Shown here: in pieces, positions 44,347-56,570 of the stretch
Numbering within the stretch: position 1 is the first letter of the stretch
Layout of the letters: each line of letters starts with the position of its first letter
Source of the DNA: Lunularia cruciata
Taxonomy: Eukaryota; Streptophyta; Marchantiopsida; Lunulariales; Lunulariaceae
Direction of reading: 5' to 3'
DNA: 64,000 bases
Assembly (NCBI GenBank): GCA_948567375.1
Contig: OX419761.1
Location: forward strand, 30,356,243 to 30,420,242
Made by a program: the position numbers and the translations under genes
The notes under the pieces: generated by a model
What the model was told of the DNA's origin: nothing
Database searches by the model: none
Seen by the model: the letters and a program-made list of their open reading frames with translations, nothing else

Positions 44347-45031
44347 GTACTGTGAGCCGGCCTGTCTCTCACTCAGGATGAACCTCTGATGGCTATTATG
44401 GTAGCGCACCATGGACTAAGAAGGCAAGGAACCCCAACTCCATCATACTCCTCCAAGGCTAACACTCCAAGACTCAAGACATTGCTCACTAGAGAACTCA
44501 ATGAGAGAGATAGTTGCAAATGAAAGGATCATGAGTACCTCCTCACCCCTTGTTTATATACTTGTGAAATAGTTACGTACCAAAGTTACTAATTAACGTA
44601 GTAACTCAAGTTACTAGACTAAAAGTCAAGTAAAGTCAAAAAGTAGAAAGGAATATCCATTCACATGGGCATATTCCCCTTATCTTGACCCAACCACTAA
44701 AGCAAGGATTCCTTCACATGGGCTATCCTTGGACTAAAGAAAAATCCAAAACAAAAAGGCTTGCGGGCCCAAGAGTTCTCAACTCTTTCCCCAAAGCCAA
44801 ACACCTAGGAATAATACCAAGTCAACACACTAAAATCCAAAATAGTGGTGCTCATCTTTTCTACTTCCTCTAAAGTAAGGTCCCATCTATCTTAGCTATG
44901 ACTAACTTTAGCTAACCATGACTAATATAGAACCATCCTTTATCTCTATATAAATAATATCTCTTAAGTACTTGTAATACCAAGCTAAATATCACAATAC
45001 CACACACATGCACAAATGGGTGTTACAGTAC
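44347..45031 (-). mobile_element. Solo GY1 LTR 4 with GTAC target duplication
   Basis: LTR 44351-45027 (677 bp), TGTGAGCCGG to GGTGTTACA, opposite in orientation to its host. GTAC stands at 44347-44350 and 45028-45031. The host leader reads through (CATCTTGTAC / ACATGAG) as in the leader at 600-630. Shares private variants with LTR 6. Confidence 0.92.
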
Positions 45032-45719
45032 ACATGAGAGTATTTGGAGAGATTGTATGAAGGGAGTTGCAGATTTTAGGAATTAAGGTAATTTTGGGCA
45101 AAATCTAAAGTTTAGGATCTGGACTTGAAATTTCTTCATATGATAGTTTAGGTTATCCTTCAATTAGCATGCTTGAAATTATGATGAGAGATACTATGCA
45201 CATTGGGCTAGAATTTTTGAAAGTTGATAGGGTAAATTGCTCCATTAATTGCATGCTCTCTAGAAAATTGTACAGAGTCTGCAATTTCTTCAATTTTCAA
45301 TGAATTGTTGTGAAACTTCCAAGAAAATTTATTGCATTGTATCCTACCTATTGACACAAAAATTAGAGAGAGATCATTCTTGAACATATAGTTAAATTTT
45401 TTTTAAGTGAGGGAGTGGTTTTCAGACCAAATCTGAAATATGTGTGCTTAATAGAAAGATGCATATGCCAAATGGCTTAATGAAATTTTGCAAGAAGAGG
45501 AGCACTAAAATTGTGATTAAGTGTGAAAAATTTCAGAGGACTGTGTCATACCAGTTGAGAGATTTGAGTGACATTGTGAGGAGGGGTCAATTTAGAGGAG
45601 GGTCAATTTTATAGAGTTGAGATCTCATGCATGAGGAGTGTGATAGTAACAAAAAGCATGTTTGAGTGTTTAGATTCATCTTGAGAACATGGAGGGTCAC
45701 CAAGAGTAGAAATTGAGGC

Positions 45720-46170
45720 TATGAAGGGTTCCCCAAGGGATTGAGGTGATTGTAGGGATGGATTTGAGGAAAAGGGAGTTTAGAATAGAATGTGGAATGT
45801 TGAGAGGATCCAAAAACCTACACCACATGGAGGAAAGAGTGAGTCTAAGTGCTTTTTATGTGGAGAGAAGAGACATAAGGCAAGTTCATGTACATTGACT
45901 TTTGAGAGCAAGAGATTGAGGGAAATGAGAGGCTTACTTGACTTGGGTTTGCATGTTTGACCTTCTTCAACAAGATTGGGAGGGAGAAGATCTAAGACCA
46001 AGAAGTTGTGTGAGGTTTGTGGAGTGGAAGGACTTCCAAAATGACATAAGTGTAGTGCAGTAAAAGCACTTTTGGAAACTTTGGTGAATGATCTTGGAGA
46101 GAGTCTTAGTATAACTATAGAAATACTACCACCTTCATCAGCTAGTTCTCAAGATGAATTATGGAGATAA
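45720..46170 (+). pseudogene. GY1 plus copy: extra frame before gag
   Basis: Aligns with the minus frame 7063-6614. The zinc-knuckle Cys/His codons are visible (TGCTTTTTATGTGGAGAGAAG for CFLCGEK) but the frame is broken by stops. Confidence 0.6.
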
Positions 46171-46199
46171 TCTTTCAACTTATGGATAAACTATCTATG

Positions 46200-47722
46200 A
46201 GAGTTGAGGAAGGATGAGTGGGCCTCATTATTACCAGATTTCTTTGAAGATGCAACACTTACATGGTACGAGTCAGAATTCCAAAAGAGTGAGGAGAGAT
46301 GGGCAAGATGAGTCTTGGGAGAGTTTGACTTCAACACTTGTTGAGAACTTTCTTCCAGATGAAAGTTATGAGAGATTGATGAGTGAAGTTACCTTTCTCA
46401 AGCAAAAAGATGGAGAAGTGAGATTCTATGTGGAAAGAGTGGAAAATTTAGAGTCATGATTTTGTATAGTGTTGAGGAAGGGTGGGGATGATGTAGAGAC
46501 TACTATGATTGGCATAGGGGCCATGCTCACCATGAATTTTGTGGGAGGGTTGAGACCACAAATGAGAAGCAAGATGAGATGTGAGACACCTTCTTCCAAG
46601 GTTGAAGCTATCAAGATCGCAATTTGTATGGAGGAGAGTTTGGGAGGGGATGAGATTGATTTGGTGGTGAAAGAGGTTGTGCATCCTCCTCAAAGCTATA
46701 AATATGGTGGAACTTTTGATACTTTGGTGACAAGGGTTACACCCCAAGTAGTAGTTGATCCAATTCTTGCACCTCCATCAAAAGATCCACTTCAAACCAT
46801 CACAAAACAACTTGCAGATCTCAAGATTAATGTGGTGCAATTATGGGAGAAGAGAGAGGTGGATCAAAATGTAGGGAAAGGACCTAGGAGTTATGGAAAA
46901 TATCCATATAGAAGAGGCCAACCAGCCAACAATTTCAATGATAAAAAAATTTTTGGTTGTGGAGGAAGAGGCCATATCCAAAGGAATTGCCCAAGTTCCA
47001 CTAACCATGGAGGAAGGGTTTACGAGAGAGCCATTAGAAGGAAAGAGGGAGGTAGTGAACCCAAGTGGCTCCTAATCCAAACAAAGGTAAAGGGATAGCA
47101 TCTATAGATGTGGTTGAGAGTAAGTATGAGAAGGTGGAGAGCTCAAACTCCAATGTCTTCATTTGGATCTTTTGGCACAAGAGAAGAAGAGAGCTTGTTT
47201 TGTAGAGGATGTGCACTCTTCTCAAGGATTTACTCCTAATCAAGATACTCCTATGCCTACTATGAGCACTCGCACAAGAACTTCAACACCATCAACAATA
47301 AAGACTCCAAGGAAGAAGTTGGGGATGGAAGATTTCTTGATCTCAAAGCAACAATAGAACTATAATGTCTTGGAGGATGTTGGTAGTCATAAGGCTAACA
47401 TCACAATGGGCTAAAGGATTGCTTTGAATCCTACTTTGAGAAAGGAGTTTGGAGGTGGTTTGAGTTCTACAAGGAGCAAGAGGAAGAAGAAAGCAAAAGC
47501 TCCAGTATCAATGGGGTTGTGGATGCCAAGCCAGCACCATGAGAGGCTTGTGAATATGCTTCCAAGATTGATGCAAGAGTGAATGGTCACAACATCAAGG
47601 ATGCATTGGTTGATGGAGGATCAACACTAAATGCAATGTCAAAAAGGTTGATGAAGAAGTTGGATATCATACCCTCAAAACCTTCAAAATTTGTGGTGAG
47701 CATGGCAAACAAGCAACAAGTT
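46200..47722 (+). pseudogene. GY1 plus copy: gag and protease start
   Basis: Begins inside gag (DEWASLLPDFFEDATLTW equivalent), since about 270 bp including the N-terminus is missing relative to the minus copy. 46469-47098 is open (MTMNFVGGLRPQMRSKMR-like capsid end; zinc knuckle IFGCGGRGHIQRNC, whose first Cys is replaced). 47163-47357 is linker. Near 47600 the protease motif ALVDGGSTLNAMS is intact. Ends at TGA 47723-47725, at the same position as in the minus copy. Confidence 0.75.
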
Positions 47723-47725
47723 TGA

Positions 47726-50377
47726 CCAGTAGGAGTGATGGATAAAGTGGTAGTTTCAGTTTTGGGAGTTCAAAATCTGATGACTTTCTAAGTCTTGAAG
47801 GATTCAAGCTATGGCTTATTCCTTGGGAGGCCATGGTTGAGAGCAGCACACACAACTAATAGATGACACAAAGGGTACTTGAGGATTGGGCCATCAAACC
47901 ATAGAGTCATAGCTCTTGTGACTAATACCACCAACACTTCACATCTAGATACACCATCTTCTGATTATTGGGAATCCAATTTTGAAGAAAGAGCTTCAAG
48001 TGTGGACACAAGCATGGAAGAGGAGACTTCCATAGAGGAAGATGAATCTGATTCAGATGTGTATCCCTTGTGTGCTATGGATTTTGTACCTAAGCCATAG
48101 GTTTTGAAGGACCCAAATAAACCACCATTGATACTTGAGGAGATAGAGAGGAGGTTACCTACCCTCAAGTATGGTCAAAATGTTACCAAGGAGGAGAAGG
48201 TGAGATTTGAGGAGATTTTCTGCAAGTTCATCCGCTTGTTTGCTTTCAGTTACAAGGACTTGGAGGAGCACAAGATAGAGGTGGAGTCACATGTAAGACT
48301 TATCTACTAAAAGCAACATTGCATTAGCTTACCAATAGCTTTTGTTGTGAAGGAGGAGATTGATAAGCTCAAGAATGCTGGATTTATCTTTGAGGTGGAG
48401 AATTCAAAATGGGTGTCTCCAATTGTGATTGTGAAGAAAAAGAATGGCAAGCTTCAAGTATGTGTGGATTACAAGAAGCTCAATATTGTTACCAAGAAGG
48501 ACTACTACCCATTACCATTCATTGATGAGATCTTGGAGGAGGTTACGGGTCATGAGAGGTATACTTTTGGAGATGGTTATAGTGGATATAACCAAATCAA
48601 GATTGCACCAAAGCATCAACAACTCACCACATTCAACACACCTTGGGTAACTTACACTTTCAAGTTCATGCCTTTTGGGCTTTGCAATGCTCTAGCCACA
48701 TTCCAATGGTTCATGAACAACGCATTTGAACCTTTCATTGGGGAATTTGTGAGAGACTTCATTGATGACTTTTGTGTGTATGGGAGCAAAGAGGAGCACT
48801 TTGAACACCTAATCAAGGTCTTGCAATACTTGGATGCGGTAAATGCATCACTCAACCTAGAGAAGTGCATTTTTGGATGTGAAGAAGGTCTACTTTAGGG
48901 GCACATCATCTCCAAGGATGTAATAGTAGTTGATCTTGAGAAGGTGATGAAAATCTCAGACCTTCCATTCCCTTCAAGCTTGACAAAGTTACGCCAATTC
49001 TTGGAGATGGTTGGGTACTATAGGAGGTTTATCTTCTCATTGTCCAACAAGGCTTATGCATTGACCATCTATATGAAGAAGGGTTTAGATTACATGGTGA
49101 TATTGGAATACAAGGAGGCTCTCAAAGCTTTTGAGGAGCTCAAGCAATCCCTTGTTGTAGCTCCAATTCTTGCTAAACCTAATTGGAGTAAGCCTTTCAT
49201 CCTCTACACTAATGCTTCTTATGTAGCTATAGGATGCACTCTTAGTCAATTAGACCAAGATGGGCATGATCATCCACTAGCTTATGCTAGAAGGCATATG
49301 ATTTTAGTAGAAAATAACTACTTTGTCACATAGAGAGAAGGGTTGGCAGTGATCTTTGGTCTCAAGAAGTTTGGAACTACTTGATTGGAGGGAAAGCCAC
49401 AATTTTCATGGATCACGAGGCTTTGAAGTACATCTTCAACAAGCCTAATGTGGAGGAGAGGCTAGCAAGGTGGATGGTATTCTTGTCTAAGTATGACTAC
49501 ACCATTGAAGATAGACCAAGAAAGAAACATGCAAATGCTGATTTGTTATCTAGGGCCTATGATCATGATGGAGATGAGCCAATGGATGACTCCTTCTTGG
49601 ATGTGGAGCTCATAGCAATCTCAGTCACTCAAGAGGTTCCAATGGAGTATAAGGAGATTGTGGATTTTGTGAGAAGAGGTAGTTATCTAAAAGGGATGCA
49701 TGCTAGGGAGAGGAAGGCCCTTGCAGCAAGATCTAGACCTTACACAATGGTGGAGGATATTCTTTTTCACCAATGAGTAGATGGTCTACTTCAAAGAGCA
49801 ATGGGTAAGGAAGAGTCTATCCTACTCATAAAGGAGTTTCATGAAGGTTTAGTGTGTGGATGACGCTTTGCAAGAAAGGTGCTTTAGACTGCTTTCAAGA
49901 TTCTAGATCTAGTTACCATTGGAGAGGGATTTTCAAGGATTGTCTTGGTTATTGCAAAACTTGTCGTGTTTTTCAAGCTTTTTCTAGAAAGTCTACATCC
50001 ACTACACCACTTAGATCAATTCCATTTCTAGGACCTTTTGAGAAGTGGAGAATTGATTTTGTAGGTCCTCTTAATAGAACCCCCAAGGAACAATTGGTAC
50101 ATTGTGGTAGTTACTGATTACCTTATCAAGTGGGTTGAGGCTAGATCCTTGAGGGACAAGAATGAAGATGAAGTGGGTAGATTTCTTTATAAATGCATTA
50201 TCACTAGGTTTGGATGCTCTTTGGAGTTGGTTTTTGATAGAAGAGGAGAGTTTACAAGAAACATCACTATAACCATGCTACAATATTTCTCTATCACACA
50301 TAGAGTAACTACATCCTATAAGCCAAATTCCAATGGCTTGGTAGAGAGAACCAATCAGACTTTATGCATGATGTTGG
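47726..50377 (+). pseudogene. GY1 plus copy: pol (protease tail, RT, RNase H, integrase N-half)
   Basis: Blocks: 47879-48310 linker; 48347-48898 RT (VDYKKLNIVTKKDYYPLPF, RYTFGDGYSGYNQIKIA, FMPFGLCNALATF, FIDDFCVYG); 48944-49333 connection and start of RNase H (FILYTNASYVAIGC, where the first catalytic Asp is Asn); 49381-49776 RNase H end (FMDHEALKYIF); 49854-50117 zinc-binding region (DCLGYCKTCRV) and first integrase Asp (WRIDFVGPLN); 50104-50377 second Asp (FDRRGEF) and catalytic Glu (NGLVERTNQ). Multiple stops. Broken by LTR H at 50378. Confidence 0.82.
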
Positions 50378-51263
50378 TATGACAACCCAACAAATATCAC
50401 TTTTGCGGTAATCAGGTAAGTAAAGTTTGTTCCCACAAAGATACTAGTCAAAATTGGTCAAATACAAAGTCAAATGTCACAATGTAGTCCTTCTTGATTT
50501 CATCTTTAATCTCTCAAGTAGCAACTACACCCACAAGAGAGTAACAAGCACTGACTTGCAGTCTTGTCACAACAATTTATCACAATCACAACTCCATCAA
50601 ATCTTTCCAAACAATCTTGATTGTGATGATTTAGCTTCCAATGTCCCAAAAATGGCACTTCACTACAAAACAACTTTGCCTCAGAATTTTGTTCCATCAC
50701 TCCATTGAAGGCACAACTCCCTCAATTAAAATTGCTTCACATCAACATTGTGCTACACTCACCACTGTAGAATACTACCAACACTACAATTCCTCTCAAA
50801 TCTATCAAGGCATTGCTCCGAATGCACTTCACTCAAAATCAAACACATAAAATGAAGATAAAGGCTACGGAATCCAACATCCAACAAACACATTGAACTT
50901 CACTTCAGAATTCTCCAAACACTCACAATTACAAACACAAAGTTGATACACGGAATCAAGCTCAAGCTCAAGCAACAAGCACTACTTCACAACACGTTGC
51001 TTTATCTATTCTCAGAATTATGAGCACTAAACAACATATGATTATGAATGCCACCTTTAAATAGTGAAGCACTTCAATAGTTAACTAACTTCCTAAATTG
51101 CTTCCTAACAATTCTAACAACCTGCAGATTGAAATGACAATGCACCTCTTCATATCTGCCTCTTTAAATCTTAAAACTATTACTACTCCAATCTGATGTC
51201 AATCTCTTCATCAGCTTCCAAACCCAATGATGTTCCTATTACTTCTCCTTCTTTGAGTATAAC

Positions 51264-52006
51264 TATGACAACCCGGAAAATATCACTTTTGCGGTAATCA
51301 TGTAAGTAAAGTTAGTTCCCGTAGAGATACAATTCAAAATTGGTCAAATACAAAGTCAAACAGTAACATGTAGTTCTTCTTGGGTTCTTCTTTAATCTCT
51401 CAAGTAGAAACAACACCCAAAAGAGAGTAACAAGCTCACAATCTTGACAACTTGTCACAAATTCAGACACCCATAATCACAACATAGCAAATTCTGTCCA
51501 AACAAATCTTGATTGTGATGATTCAGATTCTCCCAAAGACGGCACTTCATTGCAAAATGACTTTGCCTCAGAATTGTGTTCCACTCTTCCACTGAAGGCT
51601 CAACTTCCTTGATCAAAATTGCTTCACATCAACTTTGTGTTGCACTCACAACTGCAAAATACTACCAATACTACAATTCCTCTCAGATATGTCAAGGCAT
51701 TGCTTTGATTGCACTTCACTCAAGATCAAACACATAGAATGAAGATCAAGGCTATGGAATCTTACTTTGGTTTGTTACAATCTGAAGTAAGCTTCCTTTG
51801 GTTTGTCTTATATCAAGGCTGTGGAATGAACAAACCGAAGTAAGCTTCTTCAGGTCTGATCCAATCTAAGCCTTCTTCCTCTAACATAAAGTCGACTTCC
51901 TCGAGCTTGATCAAAACACTTGTTTCCCCTCATTTCTTCTCTATTTGGTTTCAACCAGGCACGTCTTCTTCTAAACTCGTCCAAAATGAAAAATGTGGGT
52001 ACCACA
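51264..52006 (-). repeat. 3' LTR of element I (internally deleted)
   Basis: Coding-strand start TGTGGTACCCAC at 52006 next to the PPT, end at 51264 (TATGAC in place of TGTGAC). Relative to the 5' LTR about 1.15 kb is missing; the junction near 51775-51850 contains a scrambled filler including a second copy of AAGGCTGTGGAAT and AAGTAAGCTTC. Confidence 0.82.
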
Positions 52007-52717
52007 TACTCCCTCCCTAAAATGTGAGCATCTCCGCAAACATAGACCTCCGACTTTGGAACAAGATGAAGATAATGACAAAGGTAAAGTTTCTCTCCTT
52101 GATTTTGAACAGCATTCTGGACAAAATTAATAATTAAAGTGGTCTTTGTCAATACTTCAATAATTTCCTTCTTTGCATGCTCAATTGAGTCCTCCAAATG
52201 GATTACTTCAGCCCAACAAGGATTTTTGTCTTTTGATTCAAGTTTTGCTCATAGATCCGTAGTCTTCCTTCCCTCTATTGTAAACTAATTTTTTTCTTTT
52301 TGTTTTCTTTTTGTTTTCCTTTTTTTCTAACGGGGAGAATTGCAAACCAAACAAGGCGATGCCTACTCCAAATCACTCCAAGATTTAAATTTATTGTTTG
52401 TGGCCAAGAAACTAAAGGTGACAATTGGAACTCAAGGGAACGTGTCTTAAGATTCACTTTCTCAAGAGATGGGGGTTCAAAAATGCCAAGTGTTGGTGAC
52501 CCATAGAGTCTTGTGGCCACCATATGCTCCAACTCACTCCAAAAACAAAATTCCTTGTTTGATTCTTTAGAGGAAGTAGACTCCTTCGAGTCTTGATTTA
52601 ATTATTGAACATTCTTGAAAATTCTCCTCATTTTCCTCTATTATTACAACATACAAACAAAACTTCCTATGCTTTCACTCCTAAAGATTGTATCCCTGGT
52701 AGCAACACCAAAAAGCA
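52007..52717 (-). other. Internal region of element I, non-coding
   Basis: PPT TTTTAGGGAGGGAGTA (52022-52007), then about 670 bp with no frame of note and an A-rich coding-strand run near 52290-52330, then PBS TGGTGTTGCTACCAGGGATA (from 52710), seven bases from the 5' LTR. Confidence 0.75.
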
Positions 52718-54608
52718 TGTGACAACCCGGCAAATATCACTTTTGTGGTAATCAGGTAAGTAAAGTTTATTCCCGCAAAGGTATGATTCAAAATTGGTCA
52801 AATATGAAGTCAAACAATAACATATAGTTCTTCTTGGGTTCTTCTTTAATCTCTCAAGTAGAAACTACATTCAGAAGAGAGTAACAAGCTCACAATCTTG
52901 ACAACTTCTCATGAATTCAAACACCCATAATAACAACATAGCAAATTCTGTCCAAACAAATCTTGATTGTGATGATTCAAATTCTCCCAAAGACAACACT
53001 TCACTACAAAATGACTTTGCCTCAAAATTTTGTTCCACCCCTCCACTGAAGGCACAACTTCCACAATCAAAATTGCTTCACATCAACTTTGTGTTGCACT
53101 CACAATTGCAAAATACTACCAACACTACAATTCCTCTTAGATCTATCAAGGCATTGCTTCAATTGCACTTCACTCAAGATCAAACATATTGAATGAAGAT
53201 CAAGGCTGCGGAATCCAACATCCAACAAGCACATTGACTTGCACTTCAAAATTCTCCTCACACTCACAAACACACACAAAGTTGACACTCGAAATTAAGC
53301 TCAAGCAACGAGCACTGAAATCAGCACTTTGCTTTATTTATCTTTAGAAATATGAATATTGAACAACATTTGACCGCAAATGCCACCTCTTAAATAGTGA
53401 AGCAAACAACAATTACTAACAAATATACCGTTCTATAACTACTCTTCTAACCTACAGATCTAAAATGACAATGCAACTCTTCATATCTACCACTTCCTAT
53501 CTCAAAACTATTACTACCCTGATCCAATATCAATCTCCTCATTGGCTTTCAAACCTGATGATCTTCCTATTACTTCTCCTTCTTTGGGTATATCTGATTC
53601 TACCAAGTCTTTCATTGTTTCTACTACTTATTTCTTCACTAGGAACAACAATTGAGATCATGAGTAACCTTTCTATCTCTTTATCTCCTGACCCACTCTT
53701 CTCTAATGTCACAAATGACAACTTTGAAGACACCTGATTCCTACTTTTGCAACATCGGGTCTAACTACTATCAATTCCTTTGCTAATTCTACTATATCCT
53801 CATCAAGAATTGTAATTGAAAGCATTGGTACACTATCTATGCCTTCAATTTGTAACCCACTTTCCCATAATCTCTCATGTAACTGACCCAAAGACACACT
53901 TATTGTCTCATTTTGCACTTTGGTTTTATTTACTACTATTATTTCTCTTCTAGTTTTAGCTTATCTTCAATCAGAACTAAAATTGAAGTCATGGGTATCC
54001 TAAATATCTTCTTTCCCTATCCTAACTATTTTTGATACTTCAAATATCTAACCCAAAGACTCCTACATTCAATGTCTGACTATCTCAGGTTGAATCATAT
54101 TTGTCTTGAGGCAAAGTCTTTAGTCTCGAAGTCCAAAGTCCAAAGTCCAAAGTCGTATAGACCCAAAGACACTAACTTACTATGTACATCTACTCCCAAA
54201 ACTTCAAATGCTTGTAACTTCTTCTACAGACCTCAAAAATCTATGATTTTGGTGGCAATAGAAAGCTCTAAATGAGGCGCTTCCAACGAGATATAACACT
54301 CTTGATTTGGACATGTTATTAATGAGATACAGCTCCTGCAAAAATCCTGACATGTAACCTCCATTTTGATGCAAAGTACCCTCTTCCGGTGTCTGGCCTC
54401 CTTCTTCTTCTTCTTCTTCTTCTTTCTCCTCTGATACAATGTAAGCTTCTTCAAGTCCGATCCAATCTGAGCCACTCTTCCTCTAACACAAAGTCAACTT
54501 TCTTGAGCTTGATCAAAACACAAGTTTCCCTTCATTTCTTCTCCATTTGGTTTCAACGAGGCACGTCTTCTTCTAAACTCGTCTAAAATAAAAAATGTGG
54601 GTACAAAA
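52718..54608 (-). repeat. 5' LTR of element I
   Basis: Begins on the + strand TGTGACAACCCGG at 52718 and ends GTGGGTACAAAA at 54608 (mutated form of GTGGGTACCACA). Carries the C-terminal end of the LTR frame only (53733-53539 reads LEKSGSGDKEIERL) and short CCAAAGT repeats near 54130. Confidence 0.82.
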
Positions 54609-54613
54609 ATAAC

Positions 54614-55228
54614 TTCAACTACCAAATCCTTCACTATTTCTACTACTTCTTCACTAGGAACTACAATTGAGGTCATGGGTAACCTTTCTATCTCTATCTC
54701 CCGACCCACTCTTCTCTTATGTCTCAAATGATAACTCCAAAGATATTTGTACTCCTATGGCATCTACTTTGGGCTTCACTCTTACATCCTTCCAAATTTT
54801 ATTTATCTTCAACTTTACTTATTCTAATCTGATCATGATATTGTCTTCTACTATCAATATCTTCCTATCTACACTAGTTCTGAGACTAATTAGCAAGGCG
54901 TTCAAATCTTTATCCTTCTCATTTCTCCTCCTCGTCTCTTGCACCAACAACTTCAACTTGTGCAATCTTGTTTCTTCAATCTTACACTTGCTTTTGTACT
55001 CAATATTGCATTCATCTTCTTTACAATCTCCTTCAATGGCTCAAGTCTCATCCTCCTCTCATGTTCCCTATCCGCTAGCCAATCTTCTCTATACATTGCC
55101 AGTTCAGCCTTGAATTCAGCTTTCATAGTCTCCTTCTCCTTCTCCTTCTGAACAATCTTCTCCTCTAGATTATAAAGTAGCTCCCATAATCTTTCATCTT
55201 CTCTATATCTCACTGTCAACTCCCTTTG
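54614..55228 (-). pseudogene. LTR-encoded protein remnant in H (C-terminal coiled coil)
   Basis: 55219-54953 reads the coiled coil (RYREDERLWELLYNLEEKIV, EDWLADREHERRMRLEPLKE). Following sequence to 54660 reads back the part before LEKSG-type end. The N-terminal globular part is missing; sequence right of 55230 is a different U3-like region. Confidence 0.65.
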
Positions 55229-55863
55229 TTAGAGCTACTTCTTCTCTTCTACACTCTCCTAACTATTTCATACGCTTCATATGTTTGACCTGAAGAGTCT
55301 TGCATCCAATGTTTGACTACCTAGGATTGAATCACATTTGTCTTGAGGTGAAGTCTTTAGACCCAAAGTTATGTAAACCCAAAGTCATATAAGTTCAAAG
55401 TCGTATAGACCAAAAGACACCAACTCGAAGTCTTTCAACTACTCTGTACATCTACTACAAAAACTTCAAATGCTTGTAACTTCTGCTCCAAACTATGCAA
55501 TTTTAGTGGCAGCTGAAAGCCTTGATTGAAATGCTTACAACAAAACATAGCATGCATGATTTGAACTTGAGGTCATTGAGATATGGCCCCACAATAATCT
55601 TGACCTACAACCTTCATTCCGATACAAAGAAACCCTCCTTCGGCGTCTAACCTCCTTCCTCCTCTTCATGTAACACAAAGTAAGCTTCTTCTGGTCTGAT
55701 CCAATCCAAGTCCTTTTCCCTCCAACATGAAGTTGACTTCTTCAGGTCAAATCAAAATACAGGTTTCTCATCATTTCTTCTCCATTTGGGTTCAATTTGG
55801 TTTCAAAAGGGCACTTCTTCTTCAAAACTCATCCAAAATGAAAAATGTGGGTACCACAATTGG

Positions 55864-56403
55864 CCAAAGATGCAGAAATGGAGGGAGCTAAACATCATTG
55901 GTACAAGAGGATTCATGTAGTTTTGTGGGAGTATAGGACAACCATGAAACCTTCCACCAGATATTCTCCATTTCAATTGGTATATGGTTTTGAGTTTACC
56001 TTACCTATTCACTTTGATCTTCCTACCTTCCAAAGCATTCATAGGAGATTGACAAAAGCACAAGGAGGTGATGCAAAGAAGTCAAGGAAGGATCAACTCA
56101 TGGAGTTCAATGAGGCAAGAGTACTTGCTATAGTTCAAGTGTAGCAAGCCCAAAGGAAACAAAAGGAGAGCTATGACAAGAGGCAAGGCAAGAAGAAGGT
56201 GGAGCCTTTCAAAGAAGATGATTGGATAATGTTGTTTGATTCCATTCAATTGAAGAGAGTAAAAAAGAAGTTTTTGCCTAAGTACTTTGGACCTTTCATA
56301 GCGGAGAAGGTGTAGAGCAATTACACTTATGATCTCAAGGAGTTGGGAGGAAGACACTTTGATAGGATTAACCATGATAAGTTGAAGATATATCATAGAA
56401 GGT
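55864..56403 (+). pseudogene. GY1 plus copy: integrase C-terminal half
   Basis: Resumes after H with AKDAEMEGAKHHWYKRIHVV, then EYRTTMKPSTRYSPFQLVYG, and after a stop GKKKVEPFKEDDWIMLFDSI, PKYFGPFIAEKV (GPF module) and HDKLKIYHRR, ending before the PPT. Two stops in between. Confidence 0.82.
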
Positions 56404-56442
56404 AAAGAGACCTTCACTTTGAAGACAAAGTAAAAACTTAAT

Positions 56443-56453
56443 CCGGGGGTAAA
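56443..56453 (+). other. Polypurine tract of GY1 plus copy
   Basis: CCGGGGGTAAA directly followed by LTR start TGTAACACCC. Confidence 0.85.
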
Positions 56454-56570
56454 TGTAACACCCATTTGTGCATGTGTGTGGTATTATGGTATTTGGCTTG
56501 GTATTACAAATACTTGAGAGATATTACTTATATGAAGATAAAGGATAGTTCTACATTAGTCATGACATTA
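56454..56570 (+). repeat. GY1 LTR 7 (3' LTR of plus copy, truncated)
   Basis: First 117 bp of the LTR (TGTAACACCC ... ACATTAGTCATGAC), then an abrupt switch to GY2 LTR coding sequence at 56571. Confidence 0.85.

Larger units (their letters stand above)
51259..54613 (-). mobile_element. Non-autonomous GY2-derived element 'I' with two LTRs and duplication ATAAC
   Basis: Unit 51264-54608, inserted in H with identical flanks ATAAC at 51259-51263 and 54609-54613. 3' LTR 51264-52006 (743 bp), PPT at 52022-52007, internal 52007-52717 without coding, PBS at 52710-52689, 5' LTR 52718-54608 (1891 bp). Both LTRs carry TGTGACAACCC-type left ends and GTGGGTAC-type right ends. The 3' LTR is short because of an internal deletion. 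Gag and pol are absent, so it would need proteins from GY2. Confidence 0.85.
50373..55863 (-). mobile_element. Solo GY2-type LTR 'H' (short variant), duplication GTTGG/ATTGG, host of I
   Basis: Coding-strand start TGTGGTACCCAC at 55858, end GGGTTGTCATA at 50378 (last bases mutated from CACA). Flanks GTTGG (50373-50377) and ATTGG (55859-55863). GY1 reads across (GATGTTGG / CCAAAGATGCAG) as in the minus copy near 2108. Own sequence 50378-51263 and 54614-55858, about 2.13 kb. Keeps the C-terminal half of the LTR frame only. Confidence 0.87.
43458..56570 (+). mobile_element. GY1 plus-strand retrotransposon, nested host of LTR 4, H and I
   Basis: 5' LTR 43458-44147, PBS, leader (44148-44350 and 45028 to about 45720), extra frame, gag (N-terminus deleted), protease, RT-RH-IN (to 50377 and from 55864), PPT (56443-56453), truncated 3' LTR (56454-56570). 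Split by solo LTR 4 and by LTR H. Inserted in the RT/RNase H of GY3. More decayed than the minus copy. Confidence 0.88.
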
